30,604 bases of DNA, taken from Lancefieldella parvula_C (lineage in GTDB: Bacteria; Actinomycetota; Coriobacteriia; Coriobacteriales; Atopobiaceae). The stretch lies in the NCBI RefSeq assembly GCF_000758945.1, contig NZ_JRND01000025.1:1-30604 (forward strand). The letters are read 5' to 3'. Made by a program: the position numbers and the translations under genes. Of the stretch, positions 8,794-15,843 are shown in pieces (position 1 is the first letter of the stretch; every line of letters starts with the position of its first letter). Below the pieces are notes generated by a model. That model had not been told where the DNA came from, did not search any database, and saw nothing but the letters and a program-made list of their open reading frames with translations.

Positions 8794-8796
8794 ACC

Positions 8797-8932
8797 CATC
8801 CACAACGGATTACACGCGTCTGCACGGCGCTGTCGCATCCGCAACGGATCACTCGCGTCTGCGCGGCACTGTCGCGCCCGCAACGGGTCGCACGCGTCCG
8901 CGCGGCACTGTTTCGTCCGCAACGAATCGCTA
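8797..8932. repeat. 39-nt tandem array between convergent murB and phosphofructokinase genes
   Basis: Three full units (8797-8835, 8836-8874, 8875-8913) and a partial fourth run up to the phosphofructokinase stop. Each unit holds a small inverted repeat around CCGCAACGG and a second one around CGCGTCTGCGCG. The stem bases change together between units (ATCCG/CGGAT, then CCCG/CGGG, then TTCG/CGAA), so pairing potential appears conserved while sequence drifts. No T-tract is present. It occupies the entire gap between two converging genes. Confidence 0.75.
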
Positions 8933-10237
8933 CGATAGCTCCGCAAGAAAACGGGGAAGTCCGTCGGTAGAAATCGGCTCCTCCATACCTGCGACAAGAG
9001 GACGCAGATAGGTCAGGGCAGTGTCGGTAACGTTGAAGCCGTCTTCGGAGATCATTTCTCGAGGTACAAGCTTTACCTTGTTAGCAACATCGGCGACAGG
9101 GGTGGCGCGAATCTCCGAAGTATATGGGACATCAGAAGTTCGGTGAACGCCTACCATAACACCGGTTTTACCTTGGAGAACAGCTTCAACTCCTGCAGCA
9201 CCGAGCGCTTCTGCCTCGTCCAAGTCAACCTTGCTAGCAGCATGCGAAGCGCAACGCTGCAGCGTATTGAGCTCAATGCCGCGAGACTTTACGTCCAGTT
9301 GATCCTTGGCTAGCTGCGACAAGTATTGAGCCGTTCCGGATTGTGCCGCGAGGTGGCCAAACGTGTCAATCGCAACGGATTTTGCATCAAAAAGGAAACT
9401 ACCATCTGCGTGATGAACGCCCTCGCTAACAACTACAATCACGTTGTTTTTCTCGCGAAGTCGCTGCTCAATGGTGGAAAGTAGCGCGTGTTCATCAAGC
9501 GGAACCTCGGGCAGGAGGACAAAATCCGGGGCAGTTCCGCAAATATCTTGTGCCAGCGCACCAGCTGCCGTGAGCCAGCCGGCGTCGCGACCCATGGCTT
9601 CGATAAACGTGACGTTTTTGCTGTTGTAGACGCCGCCGTCGCGGGTGAGCTCGGCGGTTACGGACGCAACGAATCGCGCCGCGCTACCAAAGCCGGGGGT
9701 GTGATCGGTGCCCTCAAGGTCGTTGTCGATGGTTTTTGGCACACCTACAACGCGAACGGCACTGTCTACCTGGGCAAAGTATCGAGACAACTTGTCCGTT
9801 GTGTCCATGGAATCGTTTCCGCCGATGTAAAGCACGGCATCTACCTGGTATTTCTTGAGCTGCGCATCAATCTGCTGGTAGATAGGGGAGATGGCTGCGG
9901 ATTCTGAGTTGTCAGCAAGCTCCGGCAGCTTAAAGCGGCAGCTACCCAGCCAGCTTGATGGCGTTTTCCTTAGGAGCTGGAGGTTCTTCTCGCCAGGATT
10001 TGTGGATGCGTGGTTGGACGATCCGGATTCAGACGCTGTAAGTTCAAGTGCTTCCACCAGATCAACGACGCCGCCCTCAAGAAATCCCTGGATTCCGTTG
10101 CGCATCCCGAGCACTCGGAGGCCCTGGGCGTGAGCTGCGCGAATAACACCCGCAAGCGATGCATTGATGGCTGCAGTCGGCCCGCCCGACTGTCCAACCA
10201 GGATTGTGCGTATTACATGCTCTGATGTGGTGTTCAT
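8930..10237 (-). CDS. 6-phosphofructokinase, probably pyrophosphate-dependent
   Basis: Phosphorylates fructose 6-phosphate at the committed glycolytic step. The 435 residues begin with the phosphodonor loop GQSGGPTAAINASL near 15-28. Two positions point to pyrophosphate rather than ATP as donor: GGND near 139-142 places Asp where ATP enzymes have Gly, and PKTIDND near 167-173 carries the Lys typical of PPi enzymes. MGRDAGW near 215-221 is the sugar-phosphate region. Start ATG at 10237. A TTG at 10270 overlaps the predicted -10 box and cannot be in the message. No partner gene lies beside it. Donor use is inferred from motifs. Confidence 0.9.
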   Translation of the reverse strand: MNTTSEHVIRTILVGQSGGPTAAINASLAGVIRAAHAQGLRVLGMRNGIQGFLEGGVVDLVEALELTASESGSSNHASTNPGEKNLQLLRKTPSSWLGSCRFKLPELADNSESAAISPIYQQIDAQLKKYQVDAVLYIGGNDSMDTTDKLSRYFAQVDSAVRVVGVPKTIDNDLEGTDHTPGFGSAARFVASVTAELTRDGGVYNSKNVTFIEAMGRDAGWLTAAGALAQDICGTAPDFVLLPEVPLDEHALLSTIEQRLREKNNVIVVVSEGVHHADGSFLFDAKSVAIDTFGHLAAQSGTAQYLSQLAKDQLDVKSRGIELNTLQRCASHAASKVDLDEAEALGAAGVEAVLQGKTGVMVGVHRTSDVPYTSEIRATPVADVANKVKLVPREMISEDGFNVTDTALTYLRPLVAGMEEPISTDGLPRFLAELS

Positions 10238-10269
10238 GGCGCCTCGGATTCTTGAGAGTTGACATATCA

Positions 10270-10275
10270 AGTATA
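10270..10275 (-). promoter_or_regulatory. -10 box for the phosphofructokinase gene
   Basis: TATACT on the minus strand, about 33 nt before the ATG. The -35 is poor. The same TATACT hexamer serves as the -10 candidate for eno. The position helps exclude the upstream TTG start. Confidence 0.45.
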
Positions 10276-10507
10276 ACCGCGGTGGGATGCTGCGGTGCCG
10301 TTATATCGACTGACGGAACATCCTCAAAAAACTGCAGATAAAACCAGACTCAATAGCCCAAATACATCGTGGAGCAGCTTTGGTTATAGAATTTGAATTT
10401 AATCACGTACGCTCAATTCACTATTATGCATAATTTCTATCTGATATACATAATTATGAATGAAGATATATCAAAGATTTAATTACCCTTAATTTCAGAG
10501 TTAAGCA

Positions 10508-10638
10508 AACACATCTATGTCGGATAATCTGCAAAATCAAGGATAAAAAACACATCTAATAACGATATTCTGCATGAGATAAGTATTTTCAACGAAATGT
10601 ATACGCATTTTCGGCAGATTATCCGACATAGGTGTGTT
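10508..10638. repeat. Direct plus inverted repeat (25-nt arms)
   Basis: The left arm 10508-10532 (AACACATCTATGTCGGATAA, then TCTGC) is matched almost perfectly in inverted orientation at 10614-10638; one base differs (ACATCT against AGGTGT). A diverged direct copy starts at 10549, a 41-nt period, with AACACATCT kept. The inverted arms enclose about 80 nt and could form a long stem in RNA or cruciform DNA. Confidence 0.75.
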
Positions 10639-10730
10639 CGGGTGTTTCAAACTAGGTTCGGATGCGCCTACGGGATCCTTACACCTGCTACAAACATCGG
10701 ACGTGGCGAGAAACCCGCAGTTCACGCAGT

Positions 10731-10790
10731 CGTTCCCAGACCCACACTCGCACCCGTTCCCAGACCCGCACTCGCACCCGGACCCGCACC
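10731..10790. repeat. 24-nt tandem repeat, GC-rich
   Basis: Two units (10731-10754 and 10755-10778) containing CCCAGACCC, then CACTCGCACC, differ at one base and are followed by a partial third. In one minus-strand frame the unit would encode an eight-residue Cys/Gly-rich repeat. Confidence 0.65.
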
Positions 10791-10835
10791 GCCCCCGACG
10801 TTCGTGCCGCAGCGCCCGCGCAGCACCCGCGCGCA

Positions 10836-10867
10836 CAAAAAAGCCGCACCTCAAATGAGATGCGGCT
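10836..10867 (-). terminator. Rho-independent terminator of eno
   Basis: AGCCGCA (10842-10848) pairs with TGCGGCT (10861-10867). After one mismatch CTCA pairs with TGAG near the tip. On the minus strand the stem runs into six T residues. It sits about 80 nt after the eno stop. Confidence 0.88.
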
Positions 10868-10945
10868 TCGTAGCTTCTAGCAGTCTAAACGGCGTTGCAG
10901 TTCGGTCGGGCCGGACACGCGCCGTCTAGCGTACAACCTGCGAGT

Positions 10946-12235
10946 TTAACGAAGGTTGTAGAAAGCGTCCATGCCCAGGTACTCAGCACCCTCAGCGAGG
11001 TCATCCTCGATGCGGAGAAGCTGGTTGTACTTAGCAACACGCTCGGTACGAGCAGGTGCACCAGTCTTGATCTGACCAGCGTTGGTTGCAACAACAAGGT
11101 CAGCAATGGTTGTGTCCTCGGTCTCACCGGAACGGTGGGAGACAACAGCGGTGTAACCTGCGCGCTTAGCCATCTCGATAGCCTCGAGGGACTCGGTCAG
11201 GGTACCAATCTGGTTGACCTTGATGAGGATGGAGTTACCAGCGTGAACCTCAATGCCCTTCTTCAGGCGCTGAGTGTTGGTAACAAAGAGGTCGTCGCCG
11301 ACGAGCTGGATCTTCTTGCCCAGACGCTGGGTAAGGATCTTCCAACCGTCCCAGTCCTCCTCTGCAAGGCCATCCTCGATGGAGACGATTGGGAACTTCT
11401 CGACCATTTCCTCGTAGTAAGCAACCATTTCCTCGGAGGTAAGGGAGCGACCCTCGCCCTTGAGGTCATACTTGCCGGTCTCCTTGTTGTAGAACTCAGA
11501 AGAAGCTGGGTCCATAGCAAAGCGGAAGTCCTTGCCAAGCTCAAAGCCAGCAGCCTTAACAGCCTCGGCAAGAAGCTCAAGTGGCTCCTCGTTGGACTTA
11601 AGGTCTGGAGCAAAGCCGCCCTCGTCACCAACACCGGTGTTGAGGCCCTGGGACTTCAGAGTGTCCTTGAGGGTGTGGTAGACCTGTGCGCACCAGCGAA
11701 GAGCGGTGGTGAAGTCAGGAGCACCAACAGGCATAATCATGAACTCCTGGAAGTCAACGTTGTTGTCAGCGTGGACGCCACCGTTGAGGACGTTCATCAT
11801 AGGAACAGGAAGAGTGTGAGCGTTTGCGCCACCGAGGTAAGCGTAAAGTGGAAGCTCAGCAGAAGCAGCTGCAGCGTGAGCAACAGCAAGAGAAACGCCG
11901 AGAATAGCGTTTGCGCCGAGGCGACCCTTGTTTGGAGTGCCGTCAAGCTTGATCATAGCGAGGTCAAGGCCGCGCTGATCCTCTGCGTCCCAACCAATGA
12001 CAAGGTCGCGGATCTCAGTGTTGACGTGCTCAACTGCCTTCAGAACGCCCTTGCCCAGGTAACGGCTCTTGTCGCCGTCGCGAAGCTCTACAGCCTCGAA
12101 CTCACCAGTGGAAGCACCGGAAGGAACGATTGCACGACCAAAGGAACCGTCGTCAAGAACAACCTCAACCTCAACGGTTGGATTGCCACGGGAATCGAGG
12201 ACCTCACGTGCGTGAACATCAAAAATCTGGCTCAT
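10946..12235 (-). CDS. eno: Enolase
   Basis: Interconverts 2-phosphoglycerate and phosphoenolpyruvate in glycolysis; cytosolic and Mg-dependent. The 429-residue length matches bacterial enolases. The N-terminal AREVLDSRGNPTVEVEV, the loop GASTGEFEAVELRD, the metal-binding region LVGDDLFVTN, and the active-site segments VNQIGTLTE and VVSHRSGETEDTTIADL are all intact. KTGAPARTERVAKYNQLLRIE closes the barrel. Start ATG at 12235 after GAAAGGTGAGCT. Strong codon bias is visible, as expected for a highly expressed gene. It has its own promoter and terminator, so it is probably monocistronic. Confidence 0.98.
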   Translation of the reverse strand: MSQIFDVHAREVLDSRGNPTVEVEVVLDDGSFGRAIVPSGASTGEFEAVELRDGDKSRYLGKGVLKAVEHVNTEIRDLVIGWDAEDQRGLDLAMIKLDGTPNKGRLGANAILGVSLAVAHAAAASAELPLYAYLGGANAHTLPVPMMNVLNGGVHADNNVDFQEFMIMPVGAPDFTTALRWCAQVYHTLKDTLKSQGLNTGVGDEGGFAPDLKSNEEPLELLAEAVKAAGFELGKDFRFAMDPASSEFYNKETGKYDLKGEGRSLTSEEMVAYYEEMVEKFPIVSIEDGLAEEDWDGWKILTQRLGKKIQLVGDDLFVTNTQRLKKGIEVHAGNSILIKVNQIGTLTESLEAIEMAKRAGYTAVVSHRSGETEDTTIADLVVATNAGQIKTGAPARTERVAKYNQLLRIEDDLAEGAEYLGMDAFYNLR

Positions 12236-12285
12236 AGCTCACCTTTCTTTAGGTTTAACATTTTGCTGATTGCACAGACATAAAT

Positions 12286-12314
12286 AGTATACCCATTCTG
12301 TTATGTGGTGTGTA
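12286..12314 (-). promoter_or_regulatory. eno promoter
   Basis: On the minus strand TACACA (12314-12309) and TATACT (12291-12286) are separated by exactly 17 nt. This is a good housekeeping-type promoter about 50 nt upstream of the start codon. Confidence 0.6.
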
Positions 12315-12350
12315 TTGTAATTACACAGAGTATTAGTCCAGAAGTAGATA

Positions 12351-12433
12351 CTATTTGACCAGGCAGAGAGACTATTTGACTGGACAAAGAAAGTATTTGA
12401 CCAGGCAGATGCACTGTCCACCTGGTCAAATAG
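12351..12433. repeat. Three 21-nt direct repeats plus an inverted copy
   Basis: Units starting (C/G)TATTTGAC lie at 12351, 12372 and 12393, an exact 21-nt period. The third unit's TATTTGACCAGG (12394-12405) is perfectly complementary to CCTGGTCAAATA (12421-12432), giving a 12-bp stem with a 15-nt loop. The block sits between the cupin 3' end and the eno promoter. It could end cupin transcription, although no T-run follows the stem on the minus strand. Confidence 0.8.
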
Positions 12434-12488
12434 AAAATGCCTGCAGAATTATGTAGAATTCTGCGGAATTGTTAGGTAAATATATAAA

Positions 12489-12845
12489 TTATTTTTGAGG
12501 ATACACAACAACCAGCAGCATCTTGAACTCTTCTGGAGCCTGAAGCGCATGTGGGTGACCAAGTGGCATCACAATAGACTGGCCTGCCTCAAGGGTGTAG
12601 ACATCGTCATCGATGGTAATGCTTGCGCGTCCCTCAAGAATGGTGACAAATGCGTCGCCGCCCGCGCGATGGCTTGCGATCTCTTCACCTGCGCCAAAAC
12701 CAAAAAGGGTAACGCTGACGGCATCGTTTTGCGCAAGAGTCTTGCTGATGACCTGGCCAGAAAGGCATGCAACCTGGTCTTTAAGGGTTACCACAGTCTT
12801 TGCATCGATGTTCTTCATGACACCAGGAATCAATTCTTCGGACAT
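12489..12845 (-). CDS. Small cupin-domain protein
   Basis: A single-domain cupin of 118 residues. The conserved core is visible: SHRAGGDAFVTILEGRASITIDD (motif 1, with a His and an acidic residue), then LEAGQSIVMPLGHPHAL (motif 2, His pair). Such proteins bind a divalent metal and are sugar isomerases, dioxygenases or small-molecule sensors; nothing here narrows this down. Start ATG at 12845 after GGAGGTTAGT; a TTG four codons earlier overlaps the ribosome-binding site. An 8-bp inverted repeat lies just upstream. It is followed by a repeat block rather than another gene. Confidence 0.85.
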   Translation of the reverse strand: MSEELIPGVMKNIDAKTVVTLKDQVACLSGQVISKTLAQNDAVSVTLFGFGAGEEIASHRAGGDAFVTILEGRASITIDDDVYTLEAGQSIVMPLGHPHALQAPEEFKMLLVVVYPQK

Positions 12846-12858
12846 ACTAACCTCCAAC

Positions 12859-12888
12859 GGTAAATGTTATCGATGACTAGCATTTACC
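12859..12888. promoter_or_regulatory. Inverted repeat upstream of the cupin gene
   Basis: GGTAAATG (12859-12866) and CATTTACC (12881-12888) are perfect inverted 8-mers 14 nt apart, ending 13 nt before the cupin start. They could be an operator or a leader hairpin ahead of the ribosome-binding site. Confidence 0.45.
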
Positions 12889-12935
12889 CGAACTAGCCGT
12901 CTTCAATCAGTAAATTTCCAAAAAATCGCAGGTAG

Positions 12936-12959
12936 AAATTGCTTTTTTTAAAGCAATTT
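12936..12959 (-). terminator. Hairpin around the helD stop codon
   Basis: AAATTGCTT and AAGCAATTT form a perfect 9-bp stem. The 6-nt loop contains the helD stop codon TAA (minus-strand read), so the stem begins in the last sense codons. It may act as a terminator or 3'-end stabiliser; a T6 run lies about 15 nt further downstream. Confidence 0.55.
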
Positions 12960-15080
12960 ACTGAGCAGCGGAGTCATCTTTCCCTGAGAGGCCACCATCA
13001 CATGATGCATCGCGCGCGACAGTGCGGTATAGAGCCTACGGCGAGAAATTCCGTCTGCTTTATACACTTCCTCTTGTGCATCGGCAACGATGACCTGATC
13101 AAACTCAAGGCCCTTTGCCAGTGCAAGGTCGAGAAGAACAACGCCCTTCGCGGGTAGGGAATCGTGGCTGGTGAGCACCTTGACCGCAGACCCTTCCAGC
13201 TGCTTGGCAAGCCAGCGAACACGAGACTTCTCGGTACACACAATGGCGGTCAGCCCGTCAAACTCTTGTGCCTGCTCAATAAGGGACTTCATAGTCTGCA
13301 GGTACTCGGCGCGCTCAGTATCTTTGTTGTCAGCGACCACCTCAAAAAACTCAGGTTTTTTGCCGCCGCGTTGAACGGAGCTTGTCTGGCCACGCTCTTC
13401 TTCGCTCAAAAGCGAGGTAAACAGTGCGGTAATCTCGGGAGAGGAGCGGTAGCTGGTCAGAAGCTTACAGGTAGAAACAGCGCCCTCGCCGTGTGTTGCA
13501 CTAAAGATCTTCTCAATCTGCTCAAACGTTGCGGTATCTTCCCAAATTGCCTGGTTAGAGTCGCCCAAAAGCAGAAAGTGCGCACGCGAGAAGTACTTTC
13601 CAAGCACCATAAGCTGCGTTTCGGTGTAGTCTTGGACCTCGTCAATCATGACAAACTTGATGTTTTTCTCGCCAGCGCCTGTGATAAGAAGACGCAGGTA
13701 AACACATTCGGCGCCGCTGAGTGCGGAGGCGTTGAGCATACGCATGCCAATGCGGTCGATGCGCAGCCAGGAAGCGGACTCGATGACCTCGTGCGCAGAG
13801 GCAAAACGCCAGTTGAGGAACTCGCGGGTGCGCGCCAGAACTTCTTCCTCGTCGGAAGGGCTGATGGTGCGACCAAAGACCTCAAGCTGCTGCTCAACGT
13901 CAAGGGAGAGCATCTCTTCCTGGATTTCGTCGTTGTGAGCCATCTGGCCAAGTCTGCGCTCCAGGCGGGTGTGGAGCTCGTCTTTGGCAAGTGCAATGAG
14001 GCGCGGTCCCACAGGGAATTGTGAGAACTTTGCCACAGAACTAGCCACCTGAGCTGGCTTAATAAGCGTGGTTCCTTCAACAGAAATGGCCTTGAAGTCG
14101 TCTTCATAGAGCTCAAGTGTGGCAAGTTGCTCTTCAAGTTTCTTCAGAGACTCGGGGTTGTTGTGGGCGCCCGAAGCGTGGTCGGCCAGACCTAAAGCCT
14201 TGAGGAAAGAATCCCAGGTAAATACCTGCGGATTGTGCTCGCCCATGCTAGGCAAAACGGTATTGATGTAGCGACCAAACATCTCGTTAGGAGTGAACAG
14301 GTACACCTGATCTGCGGTAAGTGTGGTGCGCTGCTGGTAGAGAAGGTACGCAATACGCTGCAGCAAAACGGACGTTTTGCCCGAGCCTGCAATACCGTTG
14401 ACCAGCAGAACCGGCACATCCTCGTGCCTGACAACAACGTTTTGTTCGCGCTGGATAGTTGCGGTGATGGCCTGCAGTTTCTCGGTGTGTTGACGTTTCA
14501 GAGCGGCAAGCAGCAGAGAGTCTTCAATGGCAACCGTTGTGTCAAAGTAGAGGTTCAGCTTGTCGCGCGTGATGTCAAATTGTCGTCTAAGTTCCAGTTC
14601 AACCGTTCTTTTCTTGCCGTCTACCTGGTACGACGTAGTACCCATCTCTTGGTTGTAATACGTCTCGGCAACGGGGCTGCGCCAGTCAACAATAAGCGGT
14701 GTACGGTCTTTGTCGGTGATGCCTGCCGCACCAATGTACACATCGCGAGAAGGACGTCCAGGTCGCATCTTGAGCGTGACCTTGGCAAAGTAAGGCTGCC
14801 TCAAGAGAATTTCGACGCGACCGAGTTTCTCGACAGTAAAATCGTGGTACTGGTTGTAGGTATCAATAACGCTGTTGAGCGTCTCAATAGCCGCAAGGGT
14901 CTCGATGGTTTCGTCCGCTCCACCAAAGTCTGGGCGGATTTCTTCACTCATCTGACGAAGGTCTCTAGCTGCATCTTTTTGCGTGGTGTTGAGCGTTGTG
15001 TCCAAATCCTCACGAATCTCAACAAGTTTTTGGTATACGTGGGAGAGGTGCTCTTGCTCTTGCTGGTGGATTGGATCCAT
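12948..15080 (-). CDS. helD: UvrD/HelD-family DNA helicase (HelD-like RNA polymerase recycling factor)
   Basis: A 710-residue superfamily 1 NTPase of the HelD type, a group known in Gram-positives to bind RNA polymerase and release stalled complexes. The N-terminal about 1-100 residues are charged and helical, as in the HelD clamp/coiled-coil arm. Walker A GIAGSGKT lies near 229-236, Walker B DEVQDYT near 480-486, motif IV-like LTSYRSSPEI near 541-550, and the C-terminal LAKGLEFDQVIVADA and LYTALSRAMHHVMVAS near 654-698. The insertion between motifs Ia and II (about 300-450) fits the secondary-arm position. Start ATG at 15080 with AGGAG upstream, only 7 nt after the ysxC stop; the longer open frame overlaps ysxC and is unlikely. 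Confidence 0.9.
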   Translation of the reverse strand: MDPIHQQEQEHLSHVYQKLVEIREDLDTTLNTTQKDAARDLRQMSEEIRPDFGGADETIETLAAIETLNSVIDTYNQYHDFTVEKLGRVEILLRQPYFAKVTLKMRPGRPSRDVYIGAAGITDKDRTPLIVDWRSPVAETYYNQEMGTTSYQVDGKKRTVELELRRQFDITRDKLNLYFDTTVAIEDSLLLAALKRQHTEKLQAITATIQREQNVVVRHEDVPVLLVNGIAGSGKTSVLLQRIAYLLYQQRTTLTADQVYLFTPNEMFGRYINTVLPSMGEHNPQVFTWDSFLKALGLADHASGAHNNPESLKKLEEQLATLELYEDDFKAISVEGTTLIKPAQVASSVAKFSQFPVGPRLIALAKDELHTRLERRLGQMAHNDEIQEEMLSLDVEQQLEVFGRTISPSDEEEVLARTREFLNWRFASAHEVIESASWLRIDRIGMRMLNASALSGAECVYLRLLITGAGEKNIKFVMIDEVQDYTETQLMVLGKYFSRAHFLLLGDSNQAIWEDTATFEQIEKIFSATHGEGAVSTCKLLTSYRSSPEITALFTSLLSEEERGQTSSVQRGGKKPEFFEVVADNKDTERAEYLQTMKSLIEQAQEFDGLTAIVCTEKSRVRWLAKQLEGSAVKVLTSHDSLPAKGVVLLDLALAKGLEFDQVIVADAQEEVYKADGISRRRLYTALSRAMHHVMVASQGKMTPLLSKLL

Positions 15081-15087
15081 GATGCTC

Positions 15088-15672
15088 CTAGATAGTTGCG
15101 TCTTCGATGCGGCGGCGCAACTCGTCAATGCCCAGGCCGGTCTCGGATGAGGTAATAATGGCCTGTTCAGGGGTGATGTGGAATGCCTTGCGCAGGGCGG
15201 CCGCGGCTTGATTTTGCTTGCCGCGTGCAATTTTATCTGCCTTGGTAAACGCAACTACAAAGGGCAAATCAGCCTCTTGGAGAAAGCTAATCATCTGCAG
15301 ATCAAGTTTTTGAGCTTCGTGTCTGATATCAACAAGACTAATGACCAGGTTAAAGCTACGTTCTTGCTCAAAGTAACCACCGATGAGGTCTGCCCAGCGC
15401 TGTTTTTCTTGGCGAGAAACTCGTGCAAATCCGTATCCAGGCAAGTCTACAAATTTGACGCCATCAACATCAAAGAAGTTGATATTAGCGGTTTTGCCTG
15501 GAACACTTGAAACTCGTGCCAGCTGTTTTCTGCCAATAAGTTTATTTAAGAGGGAAGACTTTCCCACGTTTGAGCGGCCCACAAAAGCCACCTCTGGGGT
15601 CTCTGGAGAAGGAAGTTGTGAAATTGCCCCGTATGATGCCTCATATTGTGCGGTTTCATACTTAAGACCCAT
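15088..15672 (-). CDS. ysxC: Ribosome biogenesis GTP-binding protein YsxC/EngB
   Basis: Essential-type GTPase that assists late 50S subunit assembly. The 194 residues contain G1 GRSNVGKSS near 32-40, a G2-type Thr in VPGKTANIN near 57-65, G3 DLPGYG near 76-81, G4 TKAD near 143-146 and G5 TSSETG near 174-179. The length and the short N-terminal strand are normal for the family. Start ATG at 15672 with GGGAGG upstream; an alternative start four codons earlier overlaps that site. It is followed by helD after 7 nt, so the two form an operon. Confidence 0.95.
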   Translation of the reverse strand: MGLKYETAQYEASYGAISQLPSPETPEVAFVGRSNVGKSSLLNKLIGRKQLARVSSVPGKTANINFFDVDGVKFVDLPGYGFARVSRQEKQRWADLIGGYFEQERSFNLVISLVDIRHEAQKLDLQMISFLQEADLPFVVAFTKADKIARGKQNQAAAALRKAFHITPEQAIITSSETGLGIDELRRRIEDATI

Positions 15673-15750
15673 GATGCCTCCCATTGCGCTTCAAAAACGT
15701 AAGGTATTATTTTAGCGCAAACTGGGAGGTAGCTAACAATCCATTCATCC

Positions 15751-15843
15751 GTAGTGGGAGGGGTGGCACGATCTGTAGTAGGAGCGGTGAAATCTGTAGT
15801 AGGAGCGGTGAAACCTGTAGCTGGAGAGGTAAGAATTGCTACA
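15751..15843. repeat. Four tandem 21-24-nt units next to the AT-rich operon's 3' end
   Basis: Units starting GTAG with a following GGAG lie at 15751, 15775, 15796 and 15817 (periods 24, 21, 21); the middle two share GTAGTAGGAGCGGTGAAA. The last unit's TGTAGC (15816-15821) is complementary to GCTACA (15838-15843), which overlaps the stop codon of the last gene of the neighbouring operon. The array marks the junction between the ysxC promoter region and the AT-rich operon. Confidence 0.75.

Larger units (their letters stand above)
10276..10835. other. Long non-coding, repeat-rich gap between eno and phosphofructokinase genes
   Basis: About 560 nt without a credible gene. The left third (to about 10500) is AT-rich and featureless to my eye. 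The middle holds direct and inverted copies of a repeat (10508-10638). The right part changes abruptly to GC-rich sequence with a 24-nt tandem repeat (10731-10790). An open frame on the minus strand crosses it, but it starts inside the eno terminator and reads mainly repeats, so I did not annotate it as a gene. Confidence 0.6.

Noticed and set aside
8545..8997. Open frame encoding a 13-residue peptide repeat across the murB 3' end
   Set aside because: The peptide repeat is simply the 39-nt DNA array read in one frame (39 = 13 codons); the frame overlaps murB and the phosphofructokinase gene.
10508..10638. Complete insertion sequence or attachment site
   Set aside because: No transposase or integrase gene, no target duplication, and no tRNA gene nearby.
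10895..12283. 462-codon open frame antisense to eno
   Set aside because: Long only because eno has strong codon bias that avoids antisense stops. It covers the eno promoter and has no recognisable domain.
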